Source of the DNA: Bacteroidota bacterium
GTDB taxonomy: Bacteria > Bacteroidota > Rhodothermia > Rhodothermales > Bin80
Direction of reading: 5' to 3'
NCBI GenBank assembly: GCA_026708685.1
Contig: JAPOUL010000117.1
Span: forward strand, 1-64,000
Length of the DNA stretch: 64,000 nucleotides
In this document: piece after piece, positions 36,832 to 46,392 of the stretch
Layout of the letters: each line of letters opens with the position of its first letter
Position numbering within the stretch: the stretch's first letter is position 1
Position numbers and translations under genes: made by a program
The notes under the pieces: generated by a model
Told to the model about the DNA's origin: nothing
The model's database searches: none
What the model saw: only the letters and a program-made list of their open reading frames with translations

Positions 36832-38070
36832 CTACTCGGAGATCCGTAATAGATCCATGACTTCTGCTAAATCGCCATCATTCTCAGCAGGTTCAAGATT
36901 CAGTGCTGCACACAGGAGTTCGTAGATATGAATGAGTGAGAAGCCATCTACGTTAGATTTCTCAATGAATTGAGGTCCCCGTGCAACGAACGCTGCATGC
37001 ATAGACGGCAGGCTTGGATCATAGCCATGGGTGCCCCCCGAATAGTAGTCAGGGTTACGGTCATACAACTCTCTGGTTGACATGAGCCATCCCTCTTCGG
37101 CAAGCCCGATCACGTCAGCAATCCGATCATTTCCAGTATATTTCCATATAGCGGGAAGCTGATCAGGAGAATACCACTGAACATGGTTCATGTGGTTGAG
37201 ACGCTCCAATATGGAATCCAACTGTGATTCATCTTTTAGATTGAAAAATCCCAGAGCATCCAGTCCTCCAATCCGATAGACATCATCCATATCAATATAG
37301 TCATCCACGAATTCAACCCGATCCTTAGATGTGGCTGCCATACCGTGATCCCCGATAACGACAATATTGACTTGATCATAGACATCAATCTCTTGAAGTC
37401 GGTTTACCAGATCTCCAATATGCTGATCAACATCAACAAGGGCACTCCGCGTCTCTTCAGCGAGTGGGCCCGCACGATGACCCTGAGTATCAACCGTGCT
37501 GAAATAGGTGGTGATCAGTGCTGGGCGGGGAGTACGTTTGACTGCTGCCATTACCGAATCAATACGGATCTCATGGGGCAAATCATGATCGTATTCCATG
37601 CGATAGGTGGGTTGCATTCCTTGAATAGAATCAGTATCAGAACCAGGCCAGAAATACGTTGCACTCGTGCGTCCCTGTTTTTGTACCGTCACCCAAAGAG
37701 GCTCGCCGCCCCACCATTCCGACTTAGCAATGATCTCACGATCACTCAGACGGAAAAGCCCCAGATCAGGATCATAGATGGAATTGCTCACAATACCATG
37801 GTTGGCCGGATATAATCCAGTGATGATGCTGTAATGATTCGGGAAAGTTTTTGATGGAAAAACTGGCTCAAGATAAGCAGCATGGACTCCTTCGCTCGCG
37901 AGTTGGAGAATATGCGGGGAGTCTGCTTTATTCAAATAATCAGCACGAAGTCCGTCAACGGAAATCAGAATGACGGTGGGTAATTTATCGTGATGTTCAA
38001 GGTCCGTGGGTTGTGCTGATGAAAACGGAACCGATAGAAGGATCAACCAGACGATCGTAAAGAATTTCAT
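36832..38070 (-). CDS. Ectonucleotide pyrophosphatase/phosphodiesterase
   Basis: A 412-residue exported enzyme (signal peptide ending PFSSAQ) of the alkaline-phosphatase superfamily NPP branch. Catalytic features are intact: ISVDGLRADYL with metal-binding Asp near residue 39, the Thr nucleophile in FPSKTFPNHYSIITGLYP, VDTQGHRAGP, IGDHGM and GTHGYD. It should hydrolyse phosphodiester or pyrophosphate bonds of nucleotides in the periplasm. It overlaps the upstream small membrane-protein gene by 4 bp (ATGA), indicating co-translation. Confidence 0.94.
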   Translation of the reverse strand: MKFFTIVWLILLSVPFSSAQPTDLEHHDKLPTVILISVDGLRADYLNKADSPHILQLASEGVHAAYLEPVFPSKTFPNHYSIITGLYPANHGIVSNSIYDPDLGLFRLSDREIIAKSEWWGGEPLWVTVQKQGRTSATYFWPGSDTDSIQGMQPTYRMEYDHDLPHEIRIDSVMAAVKRTPRPALITTYFSTVDTQGHRAGPLAEETRSALVDVDQHIGDLVNRLQEIDVYDQVNIVVIGDHGMAATSKDRVEFVDDYIDMDDVYRIGGLDALGFFNLKDESQLDSILERLNHMNHVQWYSPDQLPAIWKYTGNDRIADVIGLAEEGWLMSTRELYDRNPDYYSGGTHGYDPSLPSMHAAFVARGPQFIEKSNVDGFSLIHIYELLCAALNLEPAENDGDLAEVMDLLRISE

Positions 38071-38336
38071 GAACGATTTGCAAAAAGATAATAACAGATG
38101 AGACCGAAGAATGGAGCAAAGATAATGAACAAAATCCAGATTAATTTTCCACTTGCTGGCCGGTAACTTCGTAGGATTTCAAGAATCGCCACGATATCTA
38201 AGACGACGAGAATCAGCCCGCACAAAGATAGATTTTGCCATGAACTCACCATGGAAAGAAGTCTTGGTTCACAGCCAGCAACCATGATGGCAAGTGATAC
38301 CACGATGAAGGGGGGAAGGACTTTGTTGATCATCAA
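38067..38336 (-). CDS. Small membrane protein with PLDc_N-type domain
   Basis: An 89-residue protein with a hydrophobic N terminus ending in a lipobox-like VAGC and two further membrane helices. The second half (SGKLIWILFIIFAPFFGLICYYLF) matches the short PLDc_N membrane domain that in cardiolipin synthases precedes the catalytic part; here the catalytic part is missing, as in many stand-alone small proteins. It overlaps the NPP gene by 4 bp and is probably its operon partner. Function unknown. Confidence 0.75.
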   Translation of the reverse strand: MMINKVLPPFIVVSLAIMVAGCEPRLLSMVSSWQNLSLCGLILVVLDIVAILEILRSYRPASGKLIWILFIIFAPFFGLICYYLFANRS

Positions 38337-38438
38337 TTATAAGAGGATAGTTGTTTCATTGGTACGCAAACAGATCAGATTGGATGCACGAATTGTGCAT
38401 CAATGCGTTGGACTCACCAATGAAAATCGTTCTTCAAT

Positions 38439-39455
38439 ATGCGTATTGGTTCCATTGAACTTGGCCAACGCCCTCTGCTATTAGCACCAATGGAGGATGT
38501 TTCTGATCCGCCGTTTAGACAGCTATGTAAACGCTATGGTGCGGATGTTGTCTACACGGAGTTCATCTCCTCTGGGGGGCTGGTCCATGAGGCTAAAGAT
38601 TCACTCATGAAACTAGATATTCGGGAGAATGAACGTCCTGTGGGCATTCAGATATTTGGTGGTGATCTTGATCAAGTCAGATCAGCCACCAGTATTGTTG
38701 ATCAAGCAGAACCCGATATCATTGATATCAATTTTGGATGCCCCGTACGCAAAGTGGTCTGTAAAGAAGCTGGTGCAGGGATCTTACGTAATCTGCCGAA
38801 AATGGAAAAGATCACACGTATCGTCGTAGAGTCCACCGACCGTCCAGTGACGGTCAAGACGCGCCTTGGGTGGGATGATGGAAGCATTGATATTGTCAAT
38901 GTGTCAAAAATGCTGGAGCAATGTGGTATTCAAGCCTTGGCCGTACATGCCCGAACTCGAAAGCAAATGTACAGTGGAACCGCACGGTGGGAATTCCTGA
39001 AGGCGATTCGTCAGGATGGACTCCAGAACATTCCACTCATCGGTAATGGAGATGCCCTCAGCCCACAGTCTGTTCTTGAAATGTTTGAAGAAACCGGCGT
39101 TGATGCTGTGATGATCGGCAGAGGTGCGATCGGAAATCCATGGATTTTTCAGCGTACAAAAGCATGGATTCAAGCAGGAATGGAATTGCCTCCGCCGTCA
39201 TGGGATGAACGGATTAGTGTTGTCGCGGAGCATCTCTCTCTCAAATGTGAATGGTTGGGCGAAGGCAAAGGTGTCAAGGAGATGCGTCGGATGTATGGAG
39301 GATATTTCAAGGGATTTCAGAATGCAAGCAAGTTGCGCACCCGTCTCATGAAAGCCATCACCATGGAGGAAGTGCTGTCGGTACTGCATTCAACGGTTGA
39401 AGTGGCACCGAATGTTATTGAGATGCCATCTTCGCCCCTTGGCGGCGTTTCATGA
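38439..39455 (+). CDS. tRNA-dihydrouridine synthase (DusB-like)
   Basis: Dus enzymes reduce uridines in the tRNA D-loop using FMN and NADPH. The 338-residue protein has LLLAPMEDVSDPPFR at the N terminus, NFGCPVRKVVCKEAGAG with the catalytic Cys near residue 109, AVHARTRKQMYSG, GNGD and MIGRGAIGNPW for FMN phosphate. The sequence is closest in pattern to DusB. Its last 41 bp overlap the convergent DUF445 gene. Confidence 0.94.
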   Translation: MRIGSIELGQRPLLLAPMEDVSDPPFRQLCKRYGADVVYTEFISSGGLVHEAKDSLMKLDIRENERPVGIQIFGGDLDQVRSATSIVDQAEPDIIDINFGCPVRKVVCKEAGAGILRNLPKMEKITRIVVESTDRPVTVKTRLGWDDGSIDIVNVSKMLEQCGIQALAVHARTRKQMYSGTARWEFLKAIRQDGLQNIPLIGNGDALSPQSVLEMFEETGVDAVMIGRGAIGNPWIFQRTKAWIQAGMELPPPSWDERISVVAEHLSLKCEWLGEGKGVKEMRRMYGGYFKGFQNASKLRTRLMKAITMEEVLSVLHSTVEVAPNVIEMPSSPLGGVS

Positions 39456-40614
39456 TCCACAGAATCAGGTAATCCAGAGAAACGATCGTTCCCAGGATCA
39501 TAGCAAGAAGGGGGAGGGCAATCCATTGATCAAAGATAACCAACCCACCAATCGATCCAAGTGCTCCTCCCAAATACTTAATGTAAATCAGTTGATGACT
39601 GGAAGTACTCTTGATTAGATTTTCAAAGCGTCGGTCATCAAATCCACGTAAATTTTTGGAAACCATGTCATAAATATCAAGGGTACTCACAAAGGACATG
39701 ATCGCCTTGGTCAGCCATAACTCAATATCATCAGAGCGTTTTGCAATCTGGGTAGGGAGGGTATGAAAGTTGCGGGTCAGTTCATCCACCACAAAATCAA
39801 CCGTTGTTGGCAAGTCGTCAATGGCCTCTTCAATCTGCCGGCGGAGTCCATCACGATTGAACATCTGGTAGGCCTTCATGGCGACACCTGCCAGTCCTCG
39901 ACTGGCAGCAGAATCAATCATGTCCATTGCGACAGAGATAAATTTCTCCTTGAGCTCTCGGCTGGCAAGTTTTTCCGTCAGGAAATCTCGGATCAGGGAC
40001 TTGATTTCGGTCTGAAAATTTTCATCTAGCAGGAGATTTTCTGTCACCTGTAAAGCCATCTCTCTATATTTTGGAACGACCCCGCTGACGCGAATTCGAT
40101 CAAGAATGACTTCTTCACTAATGAGATCTTTACTAATCGCCAGGGCAATGAGGTCAGCAACTCGATCACGGGATCCTGGAATGATTCCATGTCCAAGCAG
40201 TGGGCGGGGCTGACGAGGATGGAAGAGCATGGTAATGGCCAACCAATTGGTAAAAAACCCAATGAGTCCCGCCGCTGATACAGTGACAATAAGCCCTTCT
40301 AGTTCAAGGATCCGATTAAATTCGGGTAGCCCGAATGCAGAATAACGAATCAGTGCAAAGGCTTGCTCACCATACGAATAGACGTAGGTGCCAGTGGAGT
40401 CCAGAAAAAGACTAATGTGATCAAAATCCCAGAAAAATGAAACGATAAACAGAGCAAACATGCTCCACGGAATGATGCGAAGCAGTTTCAATCCAAGCCT
40501 CAGTTTATGCTCGCTGGCACGGCTGGCAATCGGCACTGAATCGGATTCATCATCAGGCTGCCATGAACGGCTCAGATGATGACTCACAATCTTTCTGAGG
40601 CGATTCTCAGACAT
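39415..40614 (-). CDS. DUF445 family membrane protein
   Basis: A 399-residue protein of the DUF445 family, found widely in bacteria but of unknown role. It has a membrane segment at about 46-64, the family signature GFFTNWLAITMLFHP near 120, the following IPGSRDRVADLIA, a long helical central region, and two C-terminal membrane helices (about 348-390). It is the last gene of the mlaE-mlaF-mlaD-HD run on the minus strand, 20 bp after the HD gene, which links it loosely to envelope maintenance. Its 3' end overlaps dus. Confidence 0.85.
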   Translation of the reverse strand: MSENRLRKIVSHHLSRSWQPDDESDSVPIASRASEHKLRLGLKLLRIIPWSMFALFIVSFFWDFDHISLFLDSTGTYVYSYGEQAFALIRYSAFGLPEFNRILELEGLIVTVSAAGLIGFFTNWLAITMLFHPRQPRPLLGHGIIPGSRDRVADLIALAISKDLISEEVILDRIRVSGVVPKYREMALQVTENLLLDENFQTEIKSLIRDFLTEKLASRELKEKFISVAMDMIDSAASRGLAGVAMKAYQMFNRDGLRRQIEEAIDDLPTTVDFVVDELTRNFHTLPTQIAKRSDDIELWLTKAIMSFVSTLDIYDMVSKNLRGFDDRRFENLIKSTSSHQLIYIKYLGGALGSIGGLVIFDQWIALPLLAMILGTIVSLDYLILWIMKRRQGAKMASQ

Positions 40615-40634
40615 CAGACAAACGATACTGTCGT

Positions 40635-41198
40635 CTACTGGGGAGCAGAGAGTCCAAGGCGCTCTGCCTGTTGGGTCATTGCGGCAATAACATTGGAGAT
40701 ATGCTGCGATAGGTCAATGCCCATTTCCTGAGCCCCCTGATGAATGTCATCACGGCTCACTGCGGCAGCAAAACGCTTGTCCTTTAATTTTTTACGTACG
40801 CTTTTTGGTGTCAGCCCAATCAACTGTGTCGGTCGCACATAGGACACTGCTGTAATGAATCCTGCAAGTTCATCAACGGCAAAAAGTGTTTTTGACAGGA
40901 GTGTTTTGCGGGGTGTATTTGTGTAGTGTGCATGACCGAGAATGGCATCAAGGATGGATTCAGGATATCCGAGTTCTCTCAGGACATTTACTCCGACATA
41001 GGGATGCTCTGAGGCAGTAGGATGCCGTTCATAGTCCATGTCATGGAGCAGACCAGTGATTTTCCACAGATTGATATCTTCATCAAAGATCACAGCATAA
41101 TGCTCCATAGCTGCCTCTACCGCATAGCCATGACGGCGAAGGCTGTCGGACTTCGTCCATTGATGAAAAAGTGCGAGGGATTCTTCGTAGGTGGGCAT
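40635..41198 (-). CDS. HD-domain phosphohydrolase
   Basis: A 187-residue protein of the HDIG-type HD superfamily. Metal-site residues are visible in SLRRHGYAVEAAMEHYA, GLLHDMDYERHP and GHAHYT. Such proteins hydrolyse phosphate esters of nucleotides or lipids; no specific substrate is indicated. I start at MPTYEESLALFHQW, one base after the mlaD stop codon; another ATG four codons upstream is possible. Frames reaching further upstream lie within mlaD and are ignored. It is part of the mla-linked minus-strand operon. Confidence 0.85.
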   Translation of the reverse strand: MPTYEESLALFHQWTKSDSLRRHGYAVEAAMEHYAVIFDEDINLWKITGLLHDMDYERHPTASEHPYVGVNVLRELGYPESILDAILGHAHYTNTPRKTLLSKTLFAVDELAGFITAVSYVRPTQLIGLTPKSVRKKLKDKRFAAAVSRDDIHQGAQEMGIDLSQHISNVIAAMTQQAERLGLSAPQ

Positions 41199-41199
41199 C

Positions 41200-42117
41200 T
41201 TAAAAGACATCAACCAAGCGTAGATGCTCAAGGTACTTTTTTGGATTCTCCTCAAAATCTTCAAGGATTTTCTTGAGCGCCGACGTTGTGCCAAGCAGCT
41301 CAACATAGAGAGAGTCATCCTGAGCAAGCTTTCCAAGCGTCCCCTGGCCACTGTTGATAGAAGTGAGCAGTGCATTTAATTCCATTATTGAGGATTCTAG
41401 GATCATTAGATTCGTGGATAATTGTCTCATGACCAGTTTTACATCCGTAGTGACACTGCCTAGTGAATCTCCTGCAAACGTTTCAAGCGTCTCGGATAGA
41501 TTCTCAATTTCTTCCAGTGCAGACTGCAACCCCCCCTGATCAGCTAGAAGAACAGATTCAAGCGCCCTAGCCGATGCTTCTATGGATGCGAGCGTTTGTT
41601 TCATTTGACCTTCAGGATTTGTGAGGAGTTCGGTGGCGGCATTGATAGCAGAATTGGATCCCGACAGGAAGGTATCTACTTGATCAATAACTCCTGGGGC
41701 ACGATCGGCAAGATCACTCAATATATCAGAATCGGTGGATGCAGGAATCAAAGATCCAGGAGGATAAACTGGAGCATCTGGGGGACCAAGTACAAGATTG
41801 AGTTGGACACTACTAACAATACCGAATCCACCAGAGGATGCCGTCGATCCTTCTGTCAGCACAACATCATCGTGGACGGAAAACGTCACTTGAGCACCTG
41901 TTGAAATTAATCTTACACCTGTAACAGATCCAACAGCAACTCCATTGACGGCAACAACATTCCCCGTCACCAGTCCTTTCGAGTTGGGCAGTTCCGCATG
42001 GTAGATGGTCGCCTGCCCCCAAATGGGCAGATCTCTAAAATAGCGAATCCCTGCGTAAAACACTATAGTAGCAAGGATGACTGCCAATCCAATTTTTACT
42101 TCATTACGAATGTTCAC
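41200..42117 (-). CDS. MlaD-family MCE-domain lipid-binding protein
   Basis: MlaD is the periplasmic lipid-binding part of an inner-membrane ABC system that moves phospholipids between membranes. The 305-residue protein has one N-terminal membrane helix (about 8-26), an MCE domain (NSKGLVTGNVVAVNGVAVGSV, about 45-115) and a long helical C-terminal region (about 140-300), as in other MCE proteins of Bacteroidota. Its gene is 13 bp after the ATPase gene. Together with the permease and ATPase it forms a complete core transporter. Confidence 0.93.
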   Translation of the reverse strand: MNIRNEVKIGLAVILATIVFYAGIRYFRDLPIWGQATIYHAELPNSKGLVTGNVVAVNGVAVGSVTGVRLISTGAQVTFSVHDDVVLTEGSTASSGGFGIVSSVQLNLVLGPPDAPVYPPGSLIPASTDSDILSDLADRAPGVIDQVDTFLSGSNSAINAATELLTNPEGQMKQTLASIEASARALESVLLADQGGLQSALEEIENLSETLETFAGDSLGSVTTDVKLVMRQLSTNLMILESSIMELNALLTSINSGQGTLGKLAQDDSLYVELLGTTSALKKILEDFEENPKKYLEHLRLVDVF

Positions 42118-42130
42118 TTAACTATTGTCT

Positions 42131-42883
42131 TTATGATGAAGATGAGGGACCAATTCTATACTCGTTGGCCGTGATGAATGAACGCAGAATCTCATCGTCA
42201 CTATCTTGTAATTCATCCACTGAACCATTCCAATGCATACGAGAATTATGGATAAAGGCTACATGATCCGCAATGGACAAGACGGAATGCATATCATGGG
42301 TGATGACGACACTGGTAATATCCAGACGATCAGCCAGCCCCTTAATGAGTTGGTTAATCGCGTTGGATGTTTCGGGGTCTAAGCCGCTAGTCGGTTCGTC
42401 ATAGAGAATATAGCGGGGGCGCAGTGCAATGGCACGTGCAAGAGCAACCCGTTTTCGCATTCCTCCTGAAAGCTCATCAGGATTTTTTAATCCAATATTG
42501 GAAAGTTGAACAAGATCAAGGCACTTCTGCACTTCAAGTTGAATTTCTTGATCTGTTTTACGGGTGAAGGTGCGAAGTGGGAATGCCACATTGTCAAAGG
42601 CACTCATGGAATCAAACAATGCTCCTCCCTGAAACAGGACTCCGAATTGTTGGCGAACTTCGCGGAGTTCGGAATAGTTGATTTGTCCAATATCCACTTG
42701 ATTCACTAAAATTCTTCCACGATCTGGCCGGAGTAGTCCGATCAGGTGTTTCATGAGCACGCTTTTCCCCGAGCCACTTTGACCAATGATTGCTTGTGTG
42801 CATCCTTCGGAGATTTCAAGTGAAACATCATGGAGTACGGTACGCCCAGAAAAGGATTTGTACACATGTTCAATTTGGATCAT
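42131..42883 (-). CDS. MlaF-type ABC ATPase
   Basis: The 250-residue ATPase energises the MlaE permease. Walker A (GQSGSGKSVL), Q-loop (FQGGALFDS, typical of MlaF), signature (LSGGMRKRVALARA), Walker B (YILYDEPTSGLDP) and H-loop (THDMHS) are intact. I start at MIQIEHVYKSFSG, the normal family N terminus; a longer frame overlaps the permease gene. It sits between mlaE and mlaD on the same strand. Confidence 0.95.
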   Translation of the reverse strand: MIQIEHVYKSFSGRTVLHDVSLEISEGCTQAIIGQSGSGKSVLMKHLIGLLRPDRGRILVNQVDIGQINYSELREVRQQFGVLFQGGALFDSMSAFDNVAFPLRTFTRKTDQEIQLEVQKCLDLVQLSNIGLKNPDELSGGMRKRVALARAIALRPRYILYDEPTSGLDPETSNAINQLIKGLADRLDITSVVITHDMHSVLSIADHVAFIHNSRMHWNGSVDELQDSDDEILRSFITANEYRIGPSSSS

Positions 42884-42920
42884 AGATCGTAAAAAGTGGA
42901 AGCGAACAAGAGATTGGAGG

Positions 42921-43712
42921 CTATAACAGGAGGACAGCAAGAACGAGATCAGCAATCAAAATCAATACGCAACTCATCACTGCTGCTCTGGTGGTGCTTC
43001 GTCCAACCCCGTCGGCTCCACCATGGGTATAATAGCCAATATAGCACGAAACAGCCGTGATTAAAAACCCGAAGACAAAGGCTTTAATAAGCCCAAAGTA
43101 AGGTCCAAAGTTGTCAAAATGCTCACGAGCCCCTTGAAGAAACTCCCCCGCAGTTACAACGCCCGTTAATTCTGCAGCAAGAATACCTCCGAAGGTGCCA
43201 ACCAGACATGCCGTAATATACAAAACTGGAACCATGACAATGCCCGCCAACACACGGGGTACGATCAGAAAGCCTACAGAATTAAGTCCCATCGCTTCAA
43301 TAGCATCAATCTGTTCGGATACTCTCATGGTACCCAGTTCGGCAGCAATGCGCGCTCCGACACGTCCAGATAGAATAAAGCCGGTGACCACTGCCGCTAG
43401 CTCCATCGTCAGTGATGGGACGACGACAGCACCGATAATCTTGGGTGGAATTAAGGGGGAAACCAATTGATAGGCAGTCTGCACCGTGGTCACTGCACCA
43501 GAGAATGCAGCCGCAAGCGAAACGATGGGGATAGAGTCAATTCCAATCCGAATCAGCTCGGTTTGAAAATTCTCACGATACATTTTCATCTCACGAAGCG
43601 ACTTGAATGCCGACGACATGAGAATTGTGAATCGACCGAGGTTGAACAACGGTTGTGACAAACGTAGAACGAGAGGCGACATTAAAGAATAAGTATCTGC
43701 TAAGTTAATCAC
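42921..43712 (-). CDS. MlaE-family ABC permease
   Basis: A 263-residue integral membrane permease of the phospholipid-transport family. The signature region is intact: SLTMELAAVVTGFILSGRVGARIAAELGTM, followed by SEQIDAIEAMGLN, in which Glu/Arg residues contact the ATPase. Five or so membrane helices are visible. It is the first gene of the minus-strand run mlaE-mlaF-mlaD-HD-DUF445, divergent from radA with 66 bp between starts that must contain both promoters. Confidence 0.94.
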   Translation of the reverse strand: MINLADTYSLMSPLVLRLSQPLFNLGRFTILMSSAFKSLREMKMYRENFQTELIRIGIDSIPIVSLAAAFSGAVTTVQTAYQLVSPLIPPKIIGAVVVPSLTMELAAVVTGFILSGRVGARIAAELGTMRVSEQIDAIEAMGLNSVGFLIVPRVLAGIVMVPVLYITACLVGTFGGILAAELTGVVTAGEFLQGAREHFDNFGPYFGLIKAFVFGFLITAVSCYIGYYTHGGADGVGRSTTRAAVMSCVLILIADLVLAVLLL

Positions 43713-43778
43713 TTTTGAGCATACTTGTTTCGTATCTGATAAGAAAAAACGTATATTCTGTACTGAATCGTATCAACA

Positions 43779-45122
43779 ATGGCAAAAACAAAAACGCGAT
43801 ACTGCTGTCAGGAATGTGGCTACTCCTCTCCTAAATGGCTGGGAAAATGCCCTGGATGCAACTATTGGGATACCATGGTGGAGGAAACGATTGCCGAAAG
43901 GAGCTATCCTTCCAATCAAACCGCACTTGCTCAGCCGATTGATGATGTAGAGATCGGTGAAATGCCCCGCATCGTTACTGGTTCGGTTGAACTGGATCGT
44001 TTGATGGGCGGTGGAATCATGCGAGGATCCATCATTCTGGTTGCTGGAGATCCAGGCATTGGCAAGTCTACCATGATGACGGAGTTAGGACGGTATCTGG
44101 ATCCGCTAACCATTTTATATGTGACGGGGGAAGAGTCTGCCAGACAGGTCAAACTGCGTGCAAAACGTTTAGGTGCTGCAACTTCCAATGTGCTACTCCT
44201 TGCAGAAACCAGTATAGACTCCATCCTAAGCGCGATTGAAGATTCCGTTCCAGATGTGATTGTGATTGATTCCATTCAGACGATGTATGACCCAGAGGTT
44301 TCGAGTGCACCTGGAAGCGTCACACAGATTCGTGAGAGTGCAGCTGCACTCATGCGTCTGACCAAGAAAATGAATGCTGCAACCTTTTTGGTTGGGCATG
44401 TGACCCGATCGGGTTCCATCGCAGGTCCACGCGTCCTTGAGCACTTGGTCGATACCGTTCTCTATTTTGAAGGCGATCGAAATCATGGCTACAGGATTTT
44501 GCGAGCCGTAAAGAATCGGTTTGGATCCACCAATGAAATCGGCGTGTTTGAAATGACCAATAGTGGATTGAAGGAGGTACCCAATCCCAGTGAGATCTTT
44601 CTTTCCGAACGCCAGACGGGGGCTAGTGGATCCAGTGTCATTTGTGCACTGGAGGGAACCCGCTCTTTGCTTATTGAAGTCCAGTCATTGGTCACGAGAA
44701 CTTCTTATGGTACCCCCCAGCGTACATCAACAGGATTTGATCCGAAGCGATTGCAGCTCTTGCTGGCTGTCTTGGAGAAGCGTGAGGGATTGGAGTTAGG
44801 GGGACATGACGTGTTTTTGAATGTTGCTGGCGGGATGCGGGCAGAAGAGCCAGCAGCAGACTTGGGGGTTGCGATAGCGATTGCATCCTCATTGTACGAT
44901 ATTTCGGCGGAGTCATGTGGTGTCCTTATTGGTGAAGTTGGACTGGGCGGGGAGGTCAGGGGAGTCGGTCGTCTGGAACTGCGTCTTGGAGAATGTGCGA
45001 AGCTCGGATTTCAATCGGCAATCGTTCCAAAGCGAAGTCTTCAAGGATTTGTTTCCCCAAGCGGGATTCAAGTCTTAGGAGTTGAGACCGTTAGCGAAGT
45101 GCTGGGAATTCTTCTTCCCTGA
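43779..45122 (+). CDS. radA: DNA repair protein RadA
   Basis: RadA (Sms) is a RecA-like helicase that promotes branch migration during recombination. The 447-residue protein has an N-terminal zinc finger (CCQECGYSSPKWLGKCPGC), the ATPase P-loop GDPGIGKST near residue 91, the RadA-specific KNRFGSTNEIGVFEM near 243, and a C-terminal Lon-like domain (FLNVAGGMRAEEPAADLGVA). Length is normal. It is followed after 54 bp by the ECF sigma factor gene. Confidence 0.98.
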   Translation: MAKTKTRYCCQECGYSSPKWLGKCPGCNYWDTMVEETIAERSYPSNQTALAQPIDDVEIGEMPRIVTGSVELDRLMGGGIMRGSIILVAGDPGIGKSTMMTELGRYLDPLTILYVTGEESARQVKLRAKRLGAATSNVLLLAETSIDSILSAIEDSVPDVIVIDSIQTMYDPEVSSAPGSVTQIRESAAALMRLTKKMNAATFLVGHVTRSGSIAGPRVLEHLVDTVLYFEGDRNHGYRILRAVKNRFGSTNEIGVFEMTNSGLKEVPNPSEIFLSERQTGASGSSVICALEGTRSLLIEVQSLVTRTSYGTPQRTSTGFDPKRLQLLLAVLEKREGLELGGHDVFLNVAGGMRAEEPAADLGVAIAIASSLYDISAESCGVLIGEVGLGGEVRGVGRLELRLGECAKLGFQSAIVPKRSLQGFVSPSGIQVLGVETVSEVLGILLP

Positions 45123-45176
45123 CCGGATGCAATAAACCAGCGGTCTCGTTCGTTTTAATATCAGCGAATCATTGAT

Positions 45177-45812
45177 ATGCGACCATCTCTGCCTGACGAT
45201 CAATTACTGACTGCGTATGCAGAACGGGGAGATCAATTTGCGTTTCAGCAATTGGTGAACCGTCACAAGGATCGCGTTTATGGATTTATTTTAGGGATGG
45301 TCCATGATGCTGAACTGGCCAATGATTTATTTCAGGATACCTTTTTAAAAGTCATTGACGTGATGCACCGGCGTCGGGGTAGTTATACATCACAAGGGAA
45401 ATTTCTAGGCTGGATCTTGATGATTGCCCGAAACGTAGTCTATGATCACCATCGCAGTCGGAAGAAATGGAAGGATGTTGCCAGTGAGAATGAGGATTAC
45501 TGGGATCATCTTCCAGACGATGGACTTCCTCCCGATGATTCCCTGTATTACCGGGAACGAAGTCAGTGGCTGAATGCATGCATCCAGTCTCTTCCCCCTG
45601 CCCAAAGAGAAGTAGTGCTTCTTCGCCAGGATGCCGATTTAACGTTTCGAGAAATCTCCGAAATCACGGGGGTTTCCATTAATACAGCACTGGGAAGGAT
45701 GCGGTATGCTCTCATCAATCTGAAGAGGATGATGGATCAGCAGTCTCAACGATATGCCCCTGTATCCGATCACCCCGAACGTCAACCCATTTCCAAGAGT
45801 ACACATGTCTGA
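45177..45812 (+). CDS. ECF-type RNA polymerase sigma factor
   Basis: A 211-residue sigma-70 family factor with region 2 (FQQLVNRHKDRVYGFILGMV, DLFQDTFLKVID) and region 4 (SLPPAQREVVLLRQDADL, EISEITGVSINTALGRMRYAL). Factors of this kind switch on small regulons in response to envelope or other stress. The next gene starts inside its last codons (ATG in ACATGTCTGA, 8-bp overlap) and encodes a single-pass membrane protein in the anti-sigma position. Two secreted coiled-coil proteins follow and are likely part of the regulon. Confidence 0.93.
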   Translation: MRPSLPDDQLLTAYAERGDQFAFQQLVNRHKDRVYGFILGMVHDAELANDLFQDTFLKVIDVMHRRRGSYTSQGKFLGWILMIARNVVYDHHRSRKKWKDVASENEDYWDHLPDDGLPPDDSLYYRERSQWLNACIQSLPPAQREVVLLRQDADLTFREISEITGVSINTALGRMRYALINLKRMMDQQSQRYAPVSDHPERQPISKSTHV

Positions 45813-46377
45813 AAAACCCAGGACACCGTTTGACTCCAAACTTCTTCTGCTCCAATACCTTTATCATGAGAAAATCAATCCAGAGGGGTTGTACGAGATT
45901 CTCAAGGATCCTATGATGCTCAAAGAATATGAGGCTTTGAAGCTTGTGAAGAACCAATTAGGTAGCAGCTGCTCCCATCGGGAGGCATCTCCCCCAGATG
46001 ACGTTGTAGATCACATCTTGACGAAGGCTCGTCAGAAAGGTGCATATCATCGAGGAAGATCATTTATTTCTGCTACACGTCTTTCTGTGATCGGAAGCAT
46101 TGGGGCAGCAGTTGCCTGTGCTCTCATTTTTTTCTGGATTCCCAATGAGGACAGTGATGAAAGTCCTCCAGAACAGACACAGGCCATTGAGAATTTGGAG
46201 TTACAATGGGATGATACTCAGGACCGGATTGAGATACAGCAAGCTCTTAGAGTCGTTCGTCAACGGACGAGTCCTGAATTATGGGATGAATCTGATGTCA
46301 TGAAATTGGACTCACTTTCTGATCTATCCAATACGACTCCACTAGGGGTTGAAGTTACTAGTTCTACATCTCAATAA
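45805..46377 (+). CDS. Putative membrane-bound anti-sigma factor
   Basis: A 190-residue protein with a cytoplasmic N-terminal part (about 1-85), one membrane helix (LSVIGSIGAAVACALIFFWI, about 88-108) and an acidic periplasmic tail. No zinc-finger anti-sigma motif is visible, so the call rests on topology and on translational coupling with the sigma factor (start overlaps its stop by 8 bp). I chose this start because the upstream Met falls inside the sigma gene. Confidence 0.7.
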   Translation: MSEKPRTPFDSKLLLLQYLYHEKINPEGLYEILKDPMMLKEYEALKLVKNQLGSSCSHREASPPDDVVDHILTKARQKGAYHRGRSFISATRLSVIGSIGAAVACALIFFWIPNEDSDESPPEQTQAIENLELQWDDTQDRIEIQQALRVVRQRTSPELWDESDVMKLDSLSDLSNTTPLGVEVTSSTSQ

Positions 46378-46392
46378 TTATCTGAGCAGCTC

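Noticed and set aside
36812-36837. CCGAG...CTCGG hairpin near the end of the phosphodiesterase gene as a terminator
   Set aside because: The stem is only 5 bp with a T-rich loop and there is no T run after the stem on either strand.
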